A stretch of DNA of 64,000 nt from Paracoccus sp. S-4012 (GTDB lineage Bacteria; Pseudomonadota; Alphaproteobacteria; Rhodobacterales; Rhodobacteraceae): NCBI RefSeq assembly GCF_009674885.1, contig NZ_WKKA01000011.1, positions 29,024 through 93,023 of the forward strand. The letters run 5' to 3'. Of this stretch, positions 34,324 to 42,506 are shown piece after piece; the stretch's first letter is position 1; every line of letters begins with the position of its first letter. The position numbers and the translations under genes were made by a program. Below the pieces are notes generated by a model. That model did not search any database. It saw only the letters and a list, made by a program, of their open reading frames with translations, and had not been told where the DNA came from.

Positions 34324-34620
34324 GGGGGCCTCGCTGCTGGCCGCAGCCCCTACGCTCGCGGCTCCGGTGGGTCAATCATGCCGCGCAGGGGATCTTCACG
34401 GGCGCTGTCGCAACAGAGGGCGGCGTCCGCCCTGGCGGACGCGAAGCGTCCGCCGTGGGGAGGGCGGACGCTGACCGATCCGCGGGGCGGATCGGTCGTC
34501 CCGTGGCTGACGGTGCGCGCAAATGGGCACAGGGTCCCATTTGCAGACGCGGGACGGGAATGCTGCCGGCGGGCGGGCGAGACCGTCGCGCGAAGGGTCA
34601 GGAATGGGCGTGCCGTAACC
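34324..34620. other. Structured intergenic region between dapB and rnd
   Basis: A 297-base stretch with no convincing ORF but an unusual density of perfect inverted repeats between 34423 and 34557, listed separately. The outer parts (34324-34420 and 34560-34620) show nothing recognisable. Both neighbours are on the minus strand, so it would form the dapB 3' and rnd 5' untranslated RNA. Confidence 0.6.
34423..34557. repeat. Hairpin array with alternating complementary repeats
   Basis: Four alternating copies: GCGTCCGCC (423-431), GGCGGACGC (434-442), GCGTCCGCC (446-454), GGCGGACGC (463-471 of 34 kb), which can pair as 1-2 plus 3-4, or as 2-3 with a GAA loop. Then GACCGATCCGC (473-483) pairs with GCGGATCGGTC (487-497), eleven perfect pairs. 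GCAAATGGG (519-527) pairs with CCCATTTGC (536-544). An outer CGTCCCG (497-503 area) faces CGGGACG (550-556 area) around the last hairpin. Confidence 0.8.
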
Positions 34621-35439
34621 TCACCCCAGCCCCAGCACATCCGCCATGTCGTAGCTGCCCGGCCCCTTGTCCTGCCCCCAGAGCGCAGCGGCCACGGCGC
34701 CGCGGGCAAAGATCGCCCGGTCGGTGGCGATGTGGCGCAGCACCAGCCGCTCGCCCGGTGACGCGAAGATCACGTCATGCTCGCCCACCACGTCGCCGCC
34801 ACGGATCGCCGCGAAGCCGATGGAGCCGGGCTGCCGCGCGCCGGTCATACCCTCGCGCGCCGGCACGCGCAGCTCCGCAAGCGGCCTGCCGCGCCCCTCA
34901 GCCGCCGCCTCGCCCAGCATCAGCGCGGTGCCCGAGGGCGCGTCCACCTTCATGCGGTGATGCGCCTCGACCACCTCGATGTCCCAGTCCTCGCCCAGGA
35001 CCGCCGCCACCCGCCGGGTCAATCCGACCAGCAGGTTCACGCCGAGGCTCATGTTCCCAGCCCGGATGATTGGCGCATGCCGCGCCGCCGGTTTCAGCCG
35101 CTCGATCTGCTCGGCCGTGAAGCCGGTCGTCCCGATCACATGCACCGCCCGCGCCTGCGCGGCGAGTTCGGCGAAGCCGAGGCTCGCCTCGGGCGTGGTG
35201 AAGTCGAGGATGCCCTGCGCCCGCGCAATCGCCGCCACCGCGTCGCCGGTCACGGTCACGCCATTGGCCGCGCCCCCCATCGCCTCGCCGAGGTCGCGCC
35301 CGACCCACGGATGCCCCTCGCGCACGATGGCGCCGACCAGCCGCGCGCGCCCGTCTGCGGCGAGCGTCTCGACCAGCATCCGCCCCATGCGGCCCGAGAC
35401 GCCCGTGACCACCATGCCCGGAAGCTCTGCGCCTGCCAT
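34621..35439 (-). CDS. dapB: 4-hydroxy-tetrahydrodipicolinate reductase
   Basis: A 272-residue Dap[14 protein letters not shown] is the nucleotide-binding loop, DFTTPEAS follows and [20 protein letters not shown] is the catalytic histidine/lysine motif. It reduces the lysine/diaminopimelate precursor with NAD(P)H. Divergent from rbfA with 72 bases between starts. Confidence 0.95.
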   Translation of the reverse strand: MAGAELPGMVVTGVSGRMGRMLVETLAADGRARLVGAIVREGHPWVGRDLGEAMGGAANGVTVTGDAVAAIARAQGILDFTTPEASLGFAELAAQARAVHVIGTTGFTAEQIERLKPAARHAPIIRAGNMSLGVNLLVGLTRRVAAVLGEDWDIEVVEAHHRMKVDAPSGTALMLGEAAAEGRGRPLAELRVPAREGMTGARQPGSIGFAAIRGGDVVGEHDVIFASPGERLVLRHIATDRAIFARGAVAAALWGQDKGPGSYDMADVLGLG

Positions 35440-35511
35440 CGATCCCTCCGCCGCTGCCGCGTCCGGGCTTACCCCGTTGCGGCGGTCCCGGCGAGACCCT
35501 AGATCGGACCC

Positions 35512-35985
35512 ATGTCACGCTCGCGCTTTCCCCAAGGTTCCGGTCCCTCGCAGCGCCAGCTGCGCGTGGGCGAACTGGTCCGCCGCCGCCTCTCGGAGGT
35601 GCTGCAGCGCGCCGATGTCCATGACCCGGAGCTGAACCGCCACTCGATCACCGTGGGCGAGGTGCGGTTGTCGCCCGACCTGAAGGTGGCGACCGCCTAT
35701 GTCCTGCCGCTGGGCGGACAGGACGCCGAAGCCGCGCTGGCCGACCTGCGCCGCAACACGGCCGAGCTGCGGCATCTGGTGGCCAAGGGGCTCGACCTGA
35801 AATACGCCCCCGCCCTGCGCTTCGCGCTGGACGAGACCTTCGACCGTCTCGACGACACCCGCCGCATCTTCGCCGACGAGCGCGTGCGCCGCGATGTCGA
35901 GGCGGCGGAGGACGGCGACGAGGAGCCCGACTGGGACGAGGTCCACGCGCAGGAGGATGGCGATGGCGGACGGGATCGGCCTTAG
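35512..35985 (+). CDS. rbfA: 30S ribosome-binding factor A
   Basis: A 157-residue KH-like Rbf[48 protein letters not shown] and [19 protein letters not shown]. The C-terminal ~25 residues are acidic. It assists late 16S processing and 30S maturation. The next gene's AGGAGG site and ATG lie inside its 3' end (23-base overlap). Confidence 0.93.
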   Translation: MSRSRFPQGSGPSQRQLRVGELVRRRLSEVLQRADVHDPELNRHSITVGEVRLSPDLKVATAYVLPLGGQDAEAALADLRRNTAELRHLVAKGLDLKYAPALRFALDETFDRLDDTRRIFADERVRRDVEAAEDGDEEPDWDEVHAQEDGDGGRDRP

Positions 35986-36730
35986 GCTGCGCCGCCGCCT
36001 CGGCATCGCCGCGGGCTGGCTGGTCGCGCTGAGCCTGCCAGCCGCGGCCGAGGGCCTCTGCGAGCGGACCGAGTTCGAGGGCGTGGGCTACGTCCTCTGC
36101 ACCGTCGCGGCCGAGGACGAGCCGCGCCTGCGCCTCTGGCTCGACGGCCCGGACGGGCAGCCGCTGAGGCATTTCGACGGCATCCGCCGGATATTGCCGC
36201 CCGGCGAGGTGCTGGGCTTCGCCATGAACGCGGGCATGTATCACGCCGATTTCAGTCCCGTGGGGCTGCTGGTGATGGACGGCGAGAACCGCGGCGCGCT
36301 CGTCACCGGGGGTGGCGGCGGCAACTTCGGCCTGCTGCCCAACGGCGTCTTCTGTACCGGCGGCGGGCGGCCCTTCCAGGTGATCGAGAGCCGCGCCTTC
36401 GCGCAGGCGCAGCCCGAATGCCGCCTCGCCACCCAGTCGGGGCCGATGCTGGTGATCGACGGCGATCTGCACCCGCGCTTCCTGCCCGATTCCGACAGCC
36501 GCTACATCCGCAATGGCGTCGGCGTCTCGGATGACGGCCGCACGGCGTGGTTCGCCATCTCCTCCTCGGCCGTCACCTTCCACCAGTTCGGCCGCTTCTT
36601 CCGCGACGCCCTCGGCGCCCGCGACGCCCTCTATTTCGACGGCTCGATCTCGCGCCTCTACGCGCCCGAGGTCGGCCGCGCCGACTGGGGCCGCAGCCTG
36701 GGGCCGATCATCGGATTCGTGGCGGGCTGA
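35963..36730 (+). CDS. Phosphodiester glycosidase family (NAGPA-like) secreted protein
   Basis: A 255-residue exported protein. A signal peptide ([23 protein letters not shown]) precedes a domain with [49 protein letters not shown] and [13 protein letters not shown], the pattern of the phosphodiester glycosidase family related to the enzyme that uncovers mannose-6-phosphate. Bacterial substrates are largely unknown; cell-wall or exopolysaccharide phosphodiesters are plausible. AGGAGG is six bases before the ATG. Confidence 0.82.
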   Translation: MADGIGLRLRRRLGIAAGWLVALSLPAAAEGLCERTEFEGVGYVLCTVAAEDEPRLRLWLDGPDGQPLRHFDGIRRILPPGEVLGFAMNAGMYHADFSPVGLLVMDGENRGALVTGGGGGNFGLLPNGVFCTGGGRPFQVIESRAFAQAQPECRLATQSGPMLVIDGDLHPRFLPDSDSRYIRNGVGVSDDGRTAWFAISSSAVTFHQFGRFFRDALGARDALYFDGSISRLYAPEVGRADWGRSLGPIIGFVAG

Positions 36731-36776
36731 GCCGCCGCGTGCTAGATTTCCCGTGCCTGTCCGCGGGGAGGCTGGC

Positions 36777-37355
36777 TTGTTTGTGAAGACCATTGCGCCC
36801 GAGGAGGCGGAGGGCGAGATCGCCGCGCTCTACGAGGCCGAGCGCGCCTCGATGGGCCGCGTGATGGAGGCGACGCGCTGCTGGTCGGCGCGGCCCGATA
36901 TCATCCTGCCGGTCGAGGCGCTGCTGCACCAGATCCGCGACGGCTTCTCGCTCGGCCTGCTGGACTTCCGGCTCATCACCTTTGTCGCGGCGCGCTTCGT
37001 CCCGTCGAGCTACTGCGCACAGGTCTATTTCCGCGCGCTCTCGGGGATGATCGGGCGCGAGCAGGCGGTCGCGGTGCTGCGCGACTACCGCAACGCGGGC
37101 CTGAGCGCGCAACAGGTCGAGATGCTGGCCTATGCCGAGCAGATCACCCGCGACGCCTCGAAGATCACCCAGCGCGACATCGCGCGGCTGCGGGAGGTCG
37201 GCTTCAGCGACCTCAACATCGCTGACATCGCCCTCGCGGCATCGTTCCGCAATTTCCTCAGCCGCTATTTCGACGCGGTCGGCGCCACGGCCGAGGCGGA
37301 GTTCCTCGACGCCGATCCCGAGGTCCGGGCGGCATTGACCGGACACCGCCCATAA
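36777..37355 (+). CDS. Carboxymuconolactone decarboxylase/AhpD-fold protein lacking the CxxC pair
   Basis: A 192-residue AhpD-like fold protein. The equivalent of the active-site helix reads PSSYCAQVYFRALSG, with a single cysteine and no second cysteine or following histidine. The remaining helices (GLSAQQVEMLAYAEQIT, DLNIADIALAASFRNFLSRYFDAVG) match the peroxidase-related AhpD superfamily. TTG 36777 is chosen because GGGGAGG is five bases before it; GTG 36783 is the alternative. Probably not a thiol peroxidase; function unclear. Confidence 0.75.
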   Translation: MFVKTIAPEEAEGEIAALYEAERASMGRVMEATRCWSARPDIILPVEALLHQIRDGFSLGLLDFRLITFVAARFVPSSYCAQVYFRALSGMIGREQAVAVLRDYRNAGLSAQQVEMLAYAEQITRDASKITQRDIARLREVGFSDLNIADIALAASFRNFLSRYFDAVGATAEAEFLDADPEVRAALTGHRP

Positions 37356-37363
37356 AATGCGAA

Positions 37364-37388
37364 CGGGCCGCCCCGATGGAGCGGCCCG
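37364..37388 (-). terminator. Hairpin terminator, minus-strand sense
   Basis: CGGGCCGC (37364-37371) pairs with GCGGCCCG (37381-37388) around a nine-base loop. Read on the minus strand it is followed by TTCGCATTTTAT, a weak U-tract. It closes the minus-strand leader-like unit and sits nine bases past the stop of the plus-strand AhpD-like gene. Confidence 0.55.
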
Positions 37389-37463
37389 CGAGCTACCAAG
37401 AGATGGTCCGGTGAGGGATGGCTGACGCCTCCCAGCCGGTGGTGCGCCCCCTCGGGGCTGCCC

Positions 37464-37520
37464 TCAGGCGCGCGCGCCTCCGACTGTTCCGACACCTCTC
37501 TCCAACATCACTCTCGACAC
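37464..37520 (-). CDS. 18-codon leader-like ORF with extended Shine-Dalgarno
   Basis: GTG start preceded, five bases away, by AAAGGAGGTGG, an almost complete match to the anti-SD of 16S rRNA. It reads VSRVMLERGVGTVGGARA then TGA. About 75 bases on, a hairpin terminator in the same sense ends the unit, and no minus-strand gene follows, so this looks like a free-standing small mRNA/sRNA of roughly 180 bases between the AhpD-like gene and queT. Peptide family unknown to me. Confidence 0.45.
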   Translation of the reverse strand: MSRVMLERGVGTVGGARA

Positions 37521-37593
37521 TGGACCACCTCCTTTCAAAATCGACGCCCCGGTATCAGGCGACAGGGACAAGGTGGCATCGCCGCGGAATAAA

Positions 37594-38217
37594 TCAACGG
37601 CTTTCTGCGCGGGGTCGCATGAGAATGACGACAATCATGCGGAACGGCACCAGTGCGACGGCGGCGAGCGCCAGCTTCACCATCCAGTCGGCGGTGCCGA
37701 GCGAGATCCAGAGCGGCACCATCGGCCCCGCCCCGAGCAGCGGCACGAGCCCGTTCGCCCAGGCGACTTCGGCCGCCGGCCCAAGCGCCGTGAACCCGGC
37801 CGCGAAGGCGAGCGAGAAGAAGATCGTGGTGTCGAGGGTGGAGCCGAAGAGCGTCGAGACCAGCGGCGCCTTCCACCAGCTTCCGTTCCTCAGCCGGTCG
37901 AACACCATCACGTCCAGCATCTGCGCCGCGAGAAAGGCCGTGCCGGAGGCGAGCGCGATGCGGAAGGTCGTGGCGCCCATCAGCGCGGCGACGAGCGACC
38001 AGACCACGCCCGCGGCAAAGCCCGCCAGCACCACACGGCGCGCGGCGGCGGCCCCGGCCAGGCGGTTCGTCACATCCGTCACGAGAAAGGCGAAGGGATA
38101 GGTCAGCGCGCCCCAGGTCAGCGCCTCGCCGAGGCGGAACTGGACGAGGATGTTCGAGGCGGTGACGACTGCGGCCATGGCAAGAATGGCCGGCAGCAGC
38201 GGAAAAGGGCGGGTCAT
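37594..38217 (-). CDS. Queuosine precursor transporter (YhhQ/QueT family)
   Basis: A 207-residue membrane protein with six hydrophobic segments. MAAVVTASNILVQFRLGEALTWGALTYPFAFLVTDVTNR is the family signature region, and AQMLDVMVFDRLRN plus ISLGTADWMVKLALA follow. The family imports 7-cyano-7-deazaguanine or related precursors for tRNA queuosine. A GGAG site precedes ATG 38217. A short GCCCCGG/CCGGGGC hairpin (38254-38269) lies upstream; I could not build a preQ1 riboswitch from the leader. Confidence 0.87.
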   Translation of the reverse strand: MTRPFPLLPAILAMAAVVTASNILVQFRLGEALTWGALTYPFAFLVTDVTNRLAGAAAARRVVLAGFAAGVVWSLVAALMGATTFRIALASGTAFLAAQMLDVMVFDRLRNGSWWKAPLVSTLFGSTLDTTIFFSLAFAAGFTALGPAAEVAWANGLVPLLGAGPMVPLWISLGTADWMVKLALAAVALVPFRMIVVILMRPRAESR

Positions 38218-38280
38218 GCTGGCTCCGTTTTGACAAGGTGGCGGAGGAACTCGGCCCCGGTGCCGGGGCAAGGGGGGCGG

Positions 38281-39213
38281 TTAGGACGCCCCTGCCCCGG
38301 AGTCAACGCCGGCCCTCGTGCCCGCGATCCCGTCTTCCGGCTCGCGCACGCGGTATTCCACCACCTCGGTCCGCTGCAGGAACAGGAAGTTGTCGTCCGA
38401 GATCATCGTCAGCCGGATGCCCTGCCCGTCATCCCAGACCGCGATCCCCTCGAGGTTGTCGTATTGCAGCGGCCGGGTCTCCAGCAGCGTCTCGGCCCCG
38501 GTCAGCCCGCCCTCGCCCAGATCGAAGCGGCGCACGCGGTTGCTGAAGCCGCGGATGCCGTGGAAGCGGCGCTCGAGCAGGTAGAAGCGCCCGTCCGGGC
38601 CGATATCGGCGCCGACCGGCAGCCAGTCGTCGAGCCGCGGCAGCGAGAAGGGCTGATCCCAGACGCCGTCCCGGTAGCGCCAGACCGGGAAGGGCCGCGA
38701 GCGGCCGCCGCTGCGCTCGGGCAGGGTCCAGATCGTGCCGTCCGCGTCGATGGCGAGCGCCTCGAGCGAGGCGTTGCGCGGAAGCTCCTTGAACCCCGCC
38801 GGGATCGGCAGGACCTCGGCCGGGCTGTCGGGGGTCGGGTGGCGGGCAACGCGGGTGGAGCCCTCGAAGCTGATCCAGATGCTGCCGTCCTTGCCGACCG
38901 CCAGCCCCTCGGCATCGCCGATCAGGCCCGGCGGCAGCGGCTCGCCCTTGCTGCTCTGGAGCCGGGCCGATCCGGCGACCGTGAGGCCGCGGATGCGCCC
39001 GTCCGGCTCGCGCAGCACGCTGCCCCACCAGAGGGTCGCGCGGTCCGACAGCGCCGTGTAGCTGGCGCCGTCGGGACCGATGTCGAGACCCGAGAAGCCG
39101 CCGAAATCCGGGTGATCGACCTGCCAGACATGGGTGCCCAGATGCTCGACCACCGGCGCCGCCGGGGCCGGGGTGGCGACCGCGAGCGCGATCAGCGCCG
39201 CGGCGAGGCTCAG
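38281..39213 (-). CDS. Esterase-like activity of phytase family protein
   Basis: A beta-propeller-like exported protein, about 310 residues from the signal peptide ([18 protein letters not shown]) on. Features are [60 protein letters not shown] and [17 protein letters not shown], a pattern of the phytase-like esterase family. No ATG/GTG/TTG lies near the signal peptide; a CTG overlapping the mepA stop (CTGA) or a distant Met at 39408 inside mepA are the only options, so the start is uncertain. Confidence 0.75.
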   Translation of the reverse strand: MSLAAALIALAVATPAPAAPVVEHLGTHVWQVDHPDFGGFSGLDIGPDGASYTALSDRATLWWGSVLREPDGRIRGLTVAGSARLQSSKGEPLPPGLIGDAEGLAVGKDGSIWISFEGSTRVARHPTPDSPAEVLPIPAGFKELPRNASLEALAIDADGTIWTLPERSGGRSRPFPVWRYRDGVWDQPFSLPRLDDWLPVGADIGPDGRFYLLERRFHGIRGFSNRVRRFDLGEGGLTGAETLLETRPLQYDNLEGIAVWDDGQGIRLTMISDDNFLFLQRTEVVEYRVREPEDGIAGTRAGVDSGAGAS

Positions 39214-40070
39214 CGCGCGAGGCCCACGTTGGTGCAGACGCCCGGCAGTTCGCTCAGCCGGTAGCTGCGCGGGTGGCGGTAGTTCGGATCGGCGGGTCCG
39301 GGCGGCGGCGGGTTCAGCCGGTCGCGAATCATCTGCTCGGCGGCGTCGCAATGGTCCCCCGCAGGCACCTCGGCCTGTCCCTCGCAACCGCGCGACCCTG
39401 AGGGGCAACGCAGGCGCACGTGGAAATGATAGTCGTGATCATTGATCGTCTGGATCTTGCGCAGATACGAGCGGTCGCCCCGCTCGGCCCGGCAGAGTTG
39501 CACCTTTGCCACGGGATCGACGAACACCCGCTGCACCCGCGGATCGGAGGCCGCGGCCTTCAGCAGCGTGGCATGGGCGGCCGACCAGAGGCGGCTCAGC
39601 TCGACCCCGTTCGACGCGACGACGGATTGCGAGCTGAGGCTCTCGCGCTGCGAGCGGCTGAGCCCGAGATTGGTCGCCGGCAGCATCCAGATGTCGGCGT
39701 CGAGGCCGAGCTGGTGGCTCGCGTGGCCGGTCAGCATCGGCCCGCCGCGCGGCTGGCTCATGTCGCCGACATAGATGCCGTGCCAGCCGACCTGCCGCGC
39801 CACCGCGCCGAGGCGCTGGATCACGTCGATCAGCTCAGGGTGGCCCCAGTTGCGATTGCGGCTTAGCCGCATCGCCTGCCAGGTCGGCCCGGTCTCGGGC
39901 AGCTGCACGAGGCCGCTGGCGCAGCCCTTGGAGTAGAAACCAATGACCTGCGCCGGTCCCGCGGTCGGACCGGGGACGCCGCCGAAGACGTCCTTGGCCA
40001 GCGGATCGGCGGCGGCGGGAAGCGCGAGGCTCAGCGCCGCGGCGGCGGCGGCGATCAGGCGGCGGATCAT
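39210..40070 (-). CDS. mepA: Penicillin-insensitive murein endopeptidase MepA
   Basis: A 286-residue LAS-type metallopeptidase. Signal peptide [21 protein letters not shown], then [19 protein letters not shown]. The zinc ligands are in [15 protein letters not shown] and [11 protein letters not shown]. It cuts D-Ala-mDAP cross-links in periplasmic peptidoglycan. Six cysteines could form the disulphides of MepA. ATGA overlap with the upstream MFS gene. Confidence 0.93.
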   Translation of the reverse strand: MIRRLIAAAAAALSLALPAAADPLAKDVFGGVPGPTAGPAQVIGFYSKGCASGLVQLPETGPTWQAMRLSRNRNWGHPELIDVIQRLGAVARQVGWHGIYVGDMSQPRGGPMLTGHASHQLGLDADIWMLPATNLGLSRSQRESLSSQSVVASNGVELSRLWSAAHATLLKAAASDPRVQRVFVDPVAKVQLCRAERGDRSYLRKIQTINDHDYHFHVRLRCPSGSRGCEGQAEVPAGDHCDAAEQMIRDRLNPPPPGPADPNYRHPRSYRLSELPGVCTNVGLAR

Positions 40071-41422
40071 GTCCCTGTCTCTCCTTCTGCTTGCACCCAG
40101 GCTAACAGCAGAAGCGAGGCGAGAAACATCACGATCAGCGGAGAGATGCCCATGCGCTGACTCCCGGTCGCCGCCGTGACCGCGGCGATGGAGAGCGGCG
40201 CGAGGAAGGCCGTGGCCTTGCCCGAGAGCGCGTAGAGGCCGAAGACCTCGGTCGCGCGCTCGGGCGTGGTGTGGCGGACGGTGAGGGTGCGGCCGGCCGA
40301 CTGGACGACGCCCCCCGCACCGCCGATCAGCGCGCCGCAGGCGAAGAACAGCGCGTCGGGCACCATCGAGCCGGGCGACAGCGGGATGCCGAAGACCTGT
40401 TCGCGGTTCATGCCGATGACGATGGAGCAAACGGCGATGAGGATCAGTGTCGCGGCGACGGTCACGGGCTTTGGTCCGAAGCGGCGGTCGGCGTGACCCC
40501 CGGCCCAGGTGATCGCCGCCGCGGCAATTGCGGAGACGATGCCAAAGACCCCGATCCAGGTGATCGGCCAGCCCAGCACCGTCGCGGCATAGATGCCGCC
40601 GAAGCTGTAGAGCCCGTTCAGCGCGTCCCGCGACAGCATCGAGGAACCGAGCCAAGCGAGCAGGCTCGGCCGCTTCGGCAACCCGCCGATCAGGCGGCGC
40701 AGGTCGGCCCATGCCGCCGCCGCAGAGAAGCCGCGCGGCTGCCCCGGCGTCTCGCGGACCCAGAGGAAGAACGGCACCATGAAGAGGACATACCAGAGCG
40801 CGGTGAACGGCCCGGCGAAGCGGGTGCCCTCGCGCGCCTCGGCGTCGAGGCCGAAGGCAGGCGCGAGGCCGATGAGCGTCCTGCCGCCCGCGCCCTCGGC
40901 GAAGAACAGCAGCATCAGGATCAGCGCGACGAGCCCGCCGACATAGCCGAAGGCCGCGCCGGTGCCGGAGATGCGCCCGATCTCGTGCCGCGGGCCGAGG
41001 CCGGGCAGCAGCGCGTTGGTGAAGATGGTGGTGAACTCCATCCCGATCACGCCGATCCCGAACAGGATCACCGCCCGCCACAGCGCCGGATCGTCGGGCG
41101 CGAGGAACCAACAGCCTGCCGCGCCGATGACGTAGAGGATCGAGAAGGCGCGTATCCACGGCATCCGCCGCCCGCTGTTGTCGGCCACCGCCCCGAGGAT
41201 CGGCGCCATGACCGCGATCGCCGCCCCCGCGAGGCCGAGGCCGGTGCCCCAGAGGCTCTGCGCCTGCGCCGCCGCGGCCTCGGGGGCCGCGCCGCCGGCC
41301 TCGAAGCTCGCGGTGGCGACCTGCGCGAAATAGGGCGCGAAGATGAAGGTCAGCAGCAGCGTCGCATAGGGCTGCGAGGCCCAGTCGAACCACCACCAGC
41401 CGAGGACGCGCTTGCGGTCCAT
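40067..41422 (-). CDS. MFS transporter, UMF1 (Atg22-like) family
   Basis: A 451-residue protein with about twelve hydrophobic segments. MDRKRVLGWWWFDWASQPYATLLLTFIFAPYF is the UMF1 N-terminus, PILGAVADNSGRRMPWI the loop 2-3 motif and AGGHADRRFGPKPVTVAA the second-half equivalent. Eukaryotic Atg22 exports vacuolar amino acids; bacterial substrates are unknown. The neighbouring murein hydrolase raises, but does not prove, a wall-turnover link. Confidence 0.85.
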   Translation of the reverse strand: MDRKRVLGWWWFDWASQPYATLLLTFIFAPYFAQVATASFEAGGAAPEAAAAQAQSLWGTGLGLAGAAIAVMAPILGAVADNSGRRMPWIRAFSILYVIGAAGCWFLAPDDPALWRAVILFGIGVIGMEFTTIFTNALLPGLGPRHEIGRISGTGAAFGYVGGLVALILMLLFFAEGAGGRTLIGLAPAFGLDAEAREGTRFAGPFTALWYVLFMVPFFLWVRETPGQPRGFSAAAAWADLRRLIGGLPKRPSLLAWLGSSMLSRDALNGLYSFGGIYAATVLGWPITWIGVFGIVSAIAAAAITWAGGHADRRFGPKPVTVAATLILIAVCSIVIGMNREQVFGIPLSPGSMVPDALFFACGALIGGAGGVVQSAGRTLTVRHTTPERATEVFGLYALSGKATAFLAPLSIAAVTAATGSQRMGISPLIVMFLASLLLLAWVQAEGETGT

Positions 41423-41425
41423 GCC

Positions 41426-42001
41426 TCAGGCGTCCAGCAGGTCGGGATGCCCGGCCCCAGCCGCATCGGCTGGCAGGACCGGCGGCCAGGGCCGCCCGGC
41501 CTCGGCCGCGATCCAGTCCTGCACCCAGCCGGGCAGCTCGGGCGCGGGACCGTCGTGCCCCATTGCCTCCAGGACGCGGGAGGGCGGCACGATCCCCGCG
41601 GACGAGGTCACGGCCGAGCGCAGCAGCATGTGGTTGTGGCACTCGCCCCGGCGCCAGATCGACTGCTCCATGTAGAAGAACCGCGCGTCCCAGCCGATCA
41701 TCCGCGAGACCATGGTGAAGCGGTCGAAGGCCCTGATCCGACGCCGGTAGCGCACCGACACACCGGCAACTGCGATCCCCCACGTCTCGCGGCGCAGCAC
41801 GCCGATCAGCCCCATGCGCGTGGCCATCGGGATGCGCCCGAGGTCGTAGAGCGTCAGCGTCCGGCCGTTGTTCAGCTCCACCCAGGGGTCGAGGTCCCAG
41901 GGCCAGCAGATGTGGCGCGAGACATGGGTGGCGAGCGGCGCCAGCAGCGGCGCCCGGCGGGCCGCGGCCAGACTGGCGTGGAAGCGCAGGAAGGGATACA
42001 T
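41426..42001 (-). CDS. Acyl-CoA thioesterase-like hot-dog protein
   Basis: A 191-residue 4HBT/hot-dog fold protein: THVSRHICWPWDLDPWVELNNGRTLTLYDLGRIPMATRMGL resembles the YbgC/FcbC-like thioesterase pattern with D and E/N near the active helix, and SVRYRRRIRAFDRFTMVSRMIGWDARFFYMEQ is the central sheet. It probably hydrolyses acyl-CoA; substrate unknown. Start MYPFLRFHAS chosen because the upstream extension runs through the dispersed repeat. Confidence 0.8.
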   Translation of the reverse strand: MYPFLRFHASLAAARRAPLLAPLATHVSRHICWPWDLDPWVELNNGRTLTLYDLGRIPMATRMGLIGVLRRETWGIAVAGVSVRYRRRIRAFDRFTMVSRMIGWDARFFYMEQSIWRRGECHNHMLLRSAVTSSAGIVPPSRVLEAMGHDGPAPELPGWVQDWIAAEAGRPWPPVLPADAAGAGHPDLLDA

Positions 42002-42067
42002 CGGGCCTCCGGGCTGCGGCATCGCGCCCCGCCTGCCCGTCCGGGCCGGCCGCGTCAACCGCCGACG

Positions 42068-42117
42068 CCGCGGGGGCGTGCCCCCGCACCCCCGGGATAT
42101 TTGCGGACAGAAGAAGG
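42068..42117 (+). repeat. Dispersed hairpin/ATATTT element, copy 4
   Basis: CCGCGGGGGCGTGCCCCCG hairpin, CACCCCCG, GGATATTTGC and GGACAGAAGAAGG, plus orientation. It lies between the divergent thioesterase and YggT genes, so here it does not follow a gene stop in its own sense. Confidence 0.8.
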
Positions 42118-42187
42118 GGGGCGGGCCCCGGTTGCGAAGCGGGCGGCACTCGCTTACCTCGGGGGCCGGAAACGGGAAGGGCCGACG

Positions 42188-42481
42188 ATGGGAACCCTCT
42201 ACGAGGCGCTGCAGATCCTGCTGAACGTGGTGTGGTGGATCATGATCGCCCACATCATCCTGTCATGGCTCATCAACTTCGACGTGCTGAACCTGCGCCA
42301 GCCGATCGTGGGGCAACTCTGGGACGGGCTCACGCGCCTGCTGGAGCCGATCTACGCGCCGGTCCGCAGCGTGCTGCCGAATACCGGCGGGCTCGACCTC
42401 GCGCCGCTCGTGGTGTTCATCGGCATCATCATCCTGCAGCGGGCGCTCGCCAACAACGCCGGCTGGTTCTACGGCTTCTGA
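42188..42481 (+). CDS. YggT family membrane protein
   Basis: A 97-residue protein with two hydrophobic hairpins: LLNVVWWIMIAHIILSWLINF and LAPLVVFIGIIILQRAL. NLRQPIVGQLWDGLTRLLEPIYAPVRSVLP is the family signature loop. YggT proteins are linked to osmotic or potassium tolerance and cell division. It precedes recQ by 25 bases. Confidence 0.88.
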   Translation: MGTLYEALQILLNVVWWIMIAHIILSWLINFDVLNLRQPIVGQLWDGLTRLLEPIYAPVRSVLPNTGGLDLAPLVVFIGIIILQRALANNAGWFYGF

Positions 42482-42506
42482 GGCACTGACGGCCGGAGGG
42501 CGGGAC

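Noticed and set aside
37521..37540. 16S rRNA 3'-end fragment on the plus strand
   Set aside because: The match is limited to the anti-SD core and is explained by the long Shine-Dalgarno on the other strand.
38218..38280. preQ1 riboswitch before the YhhQ-type transporter
   Set aside because: Only a short GCCCCGG/CCGGGGC hairpin is present; no C-rich pseudoknot tail or A-rich segment of known preQ1 classes.
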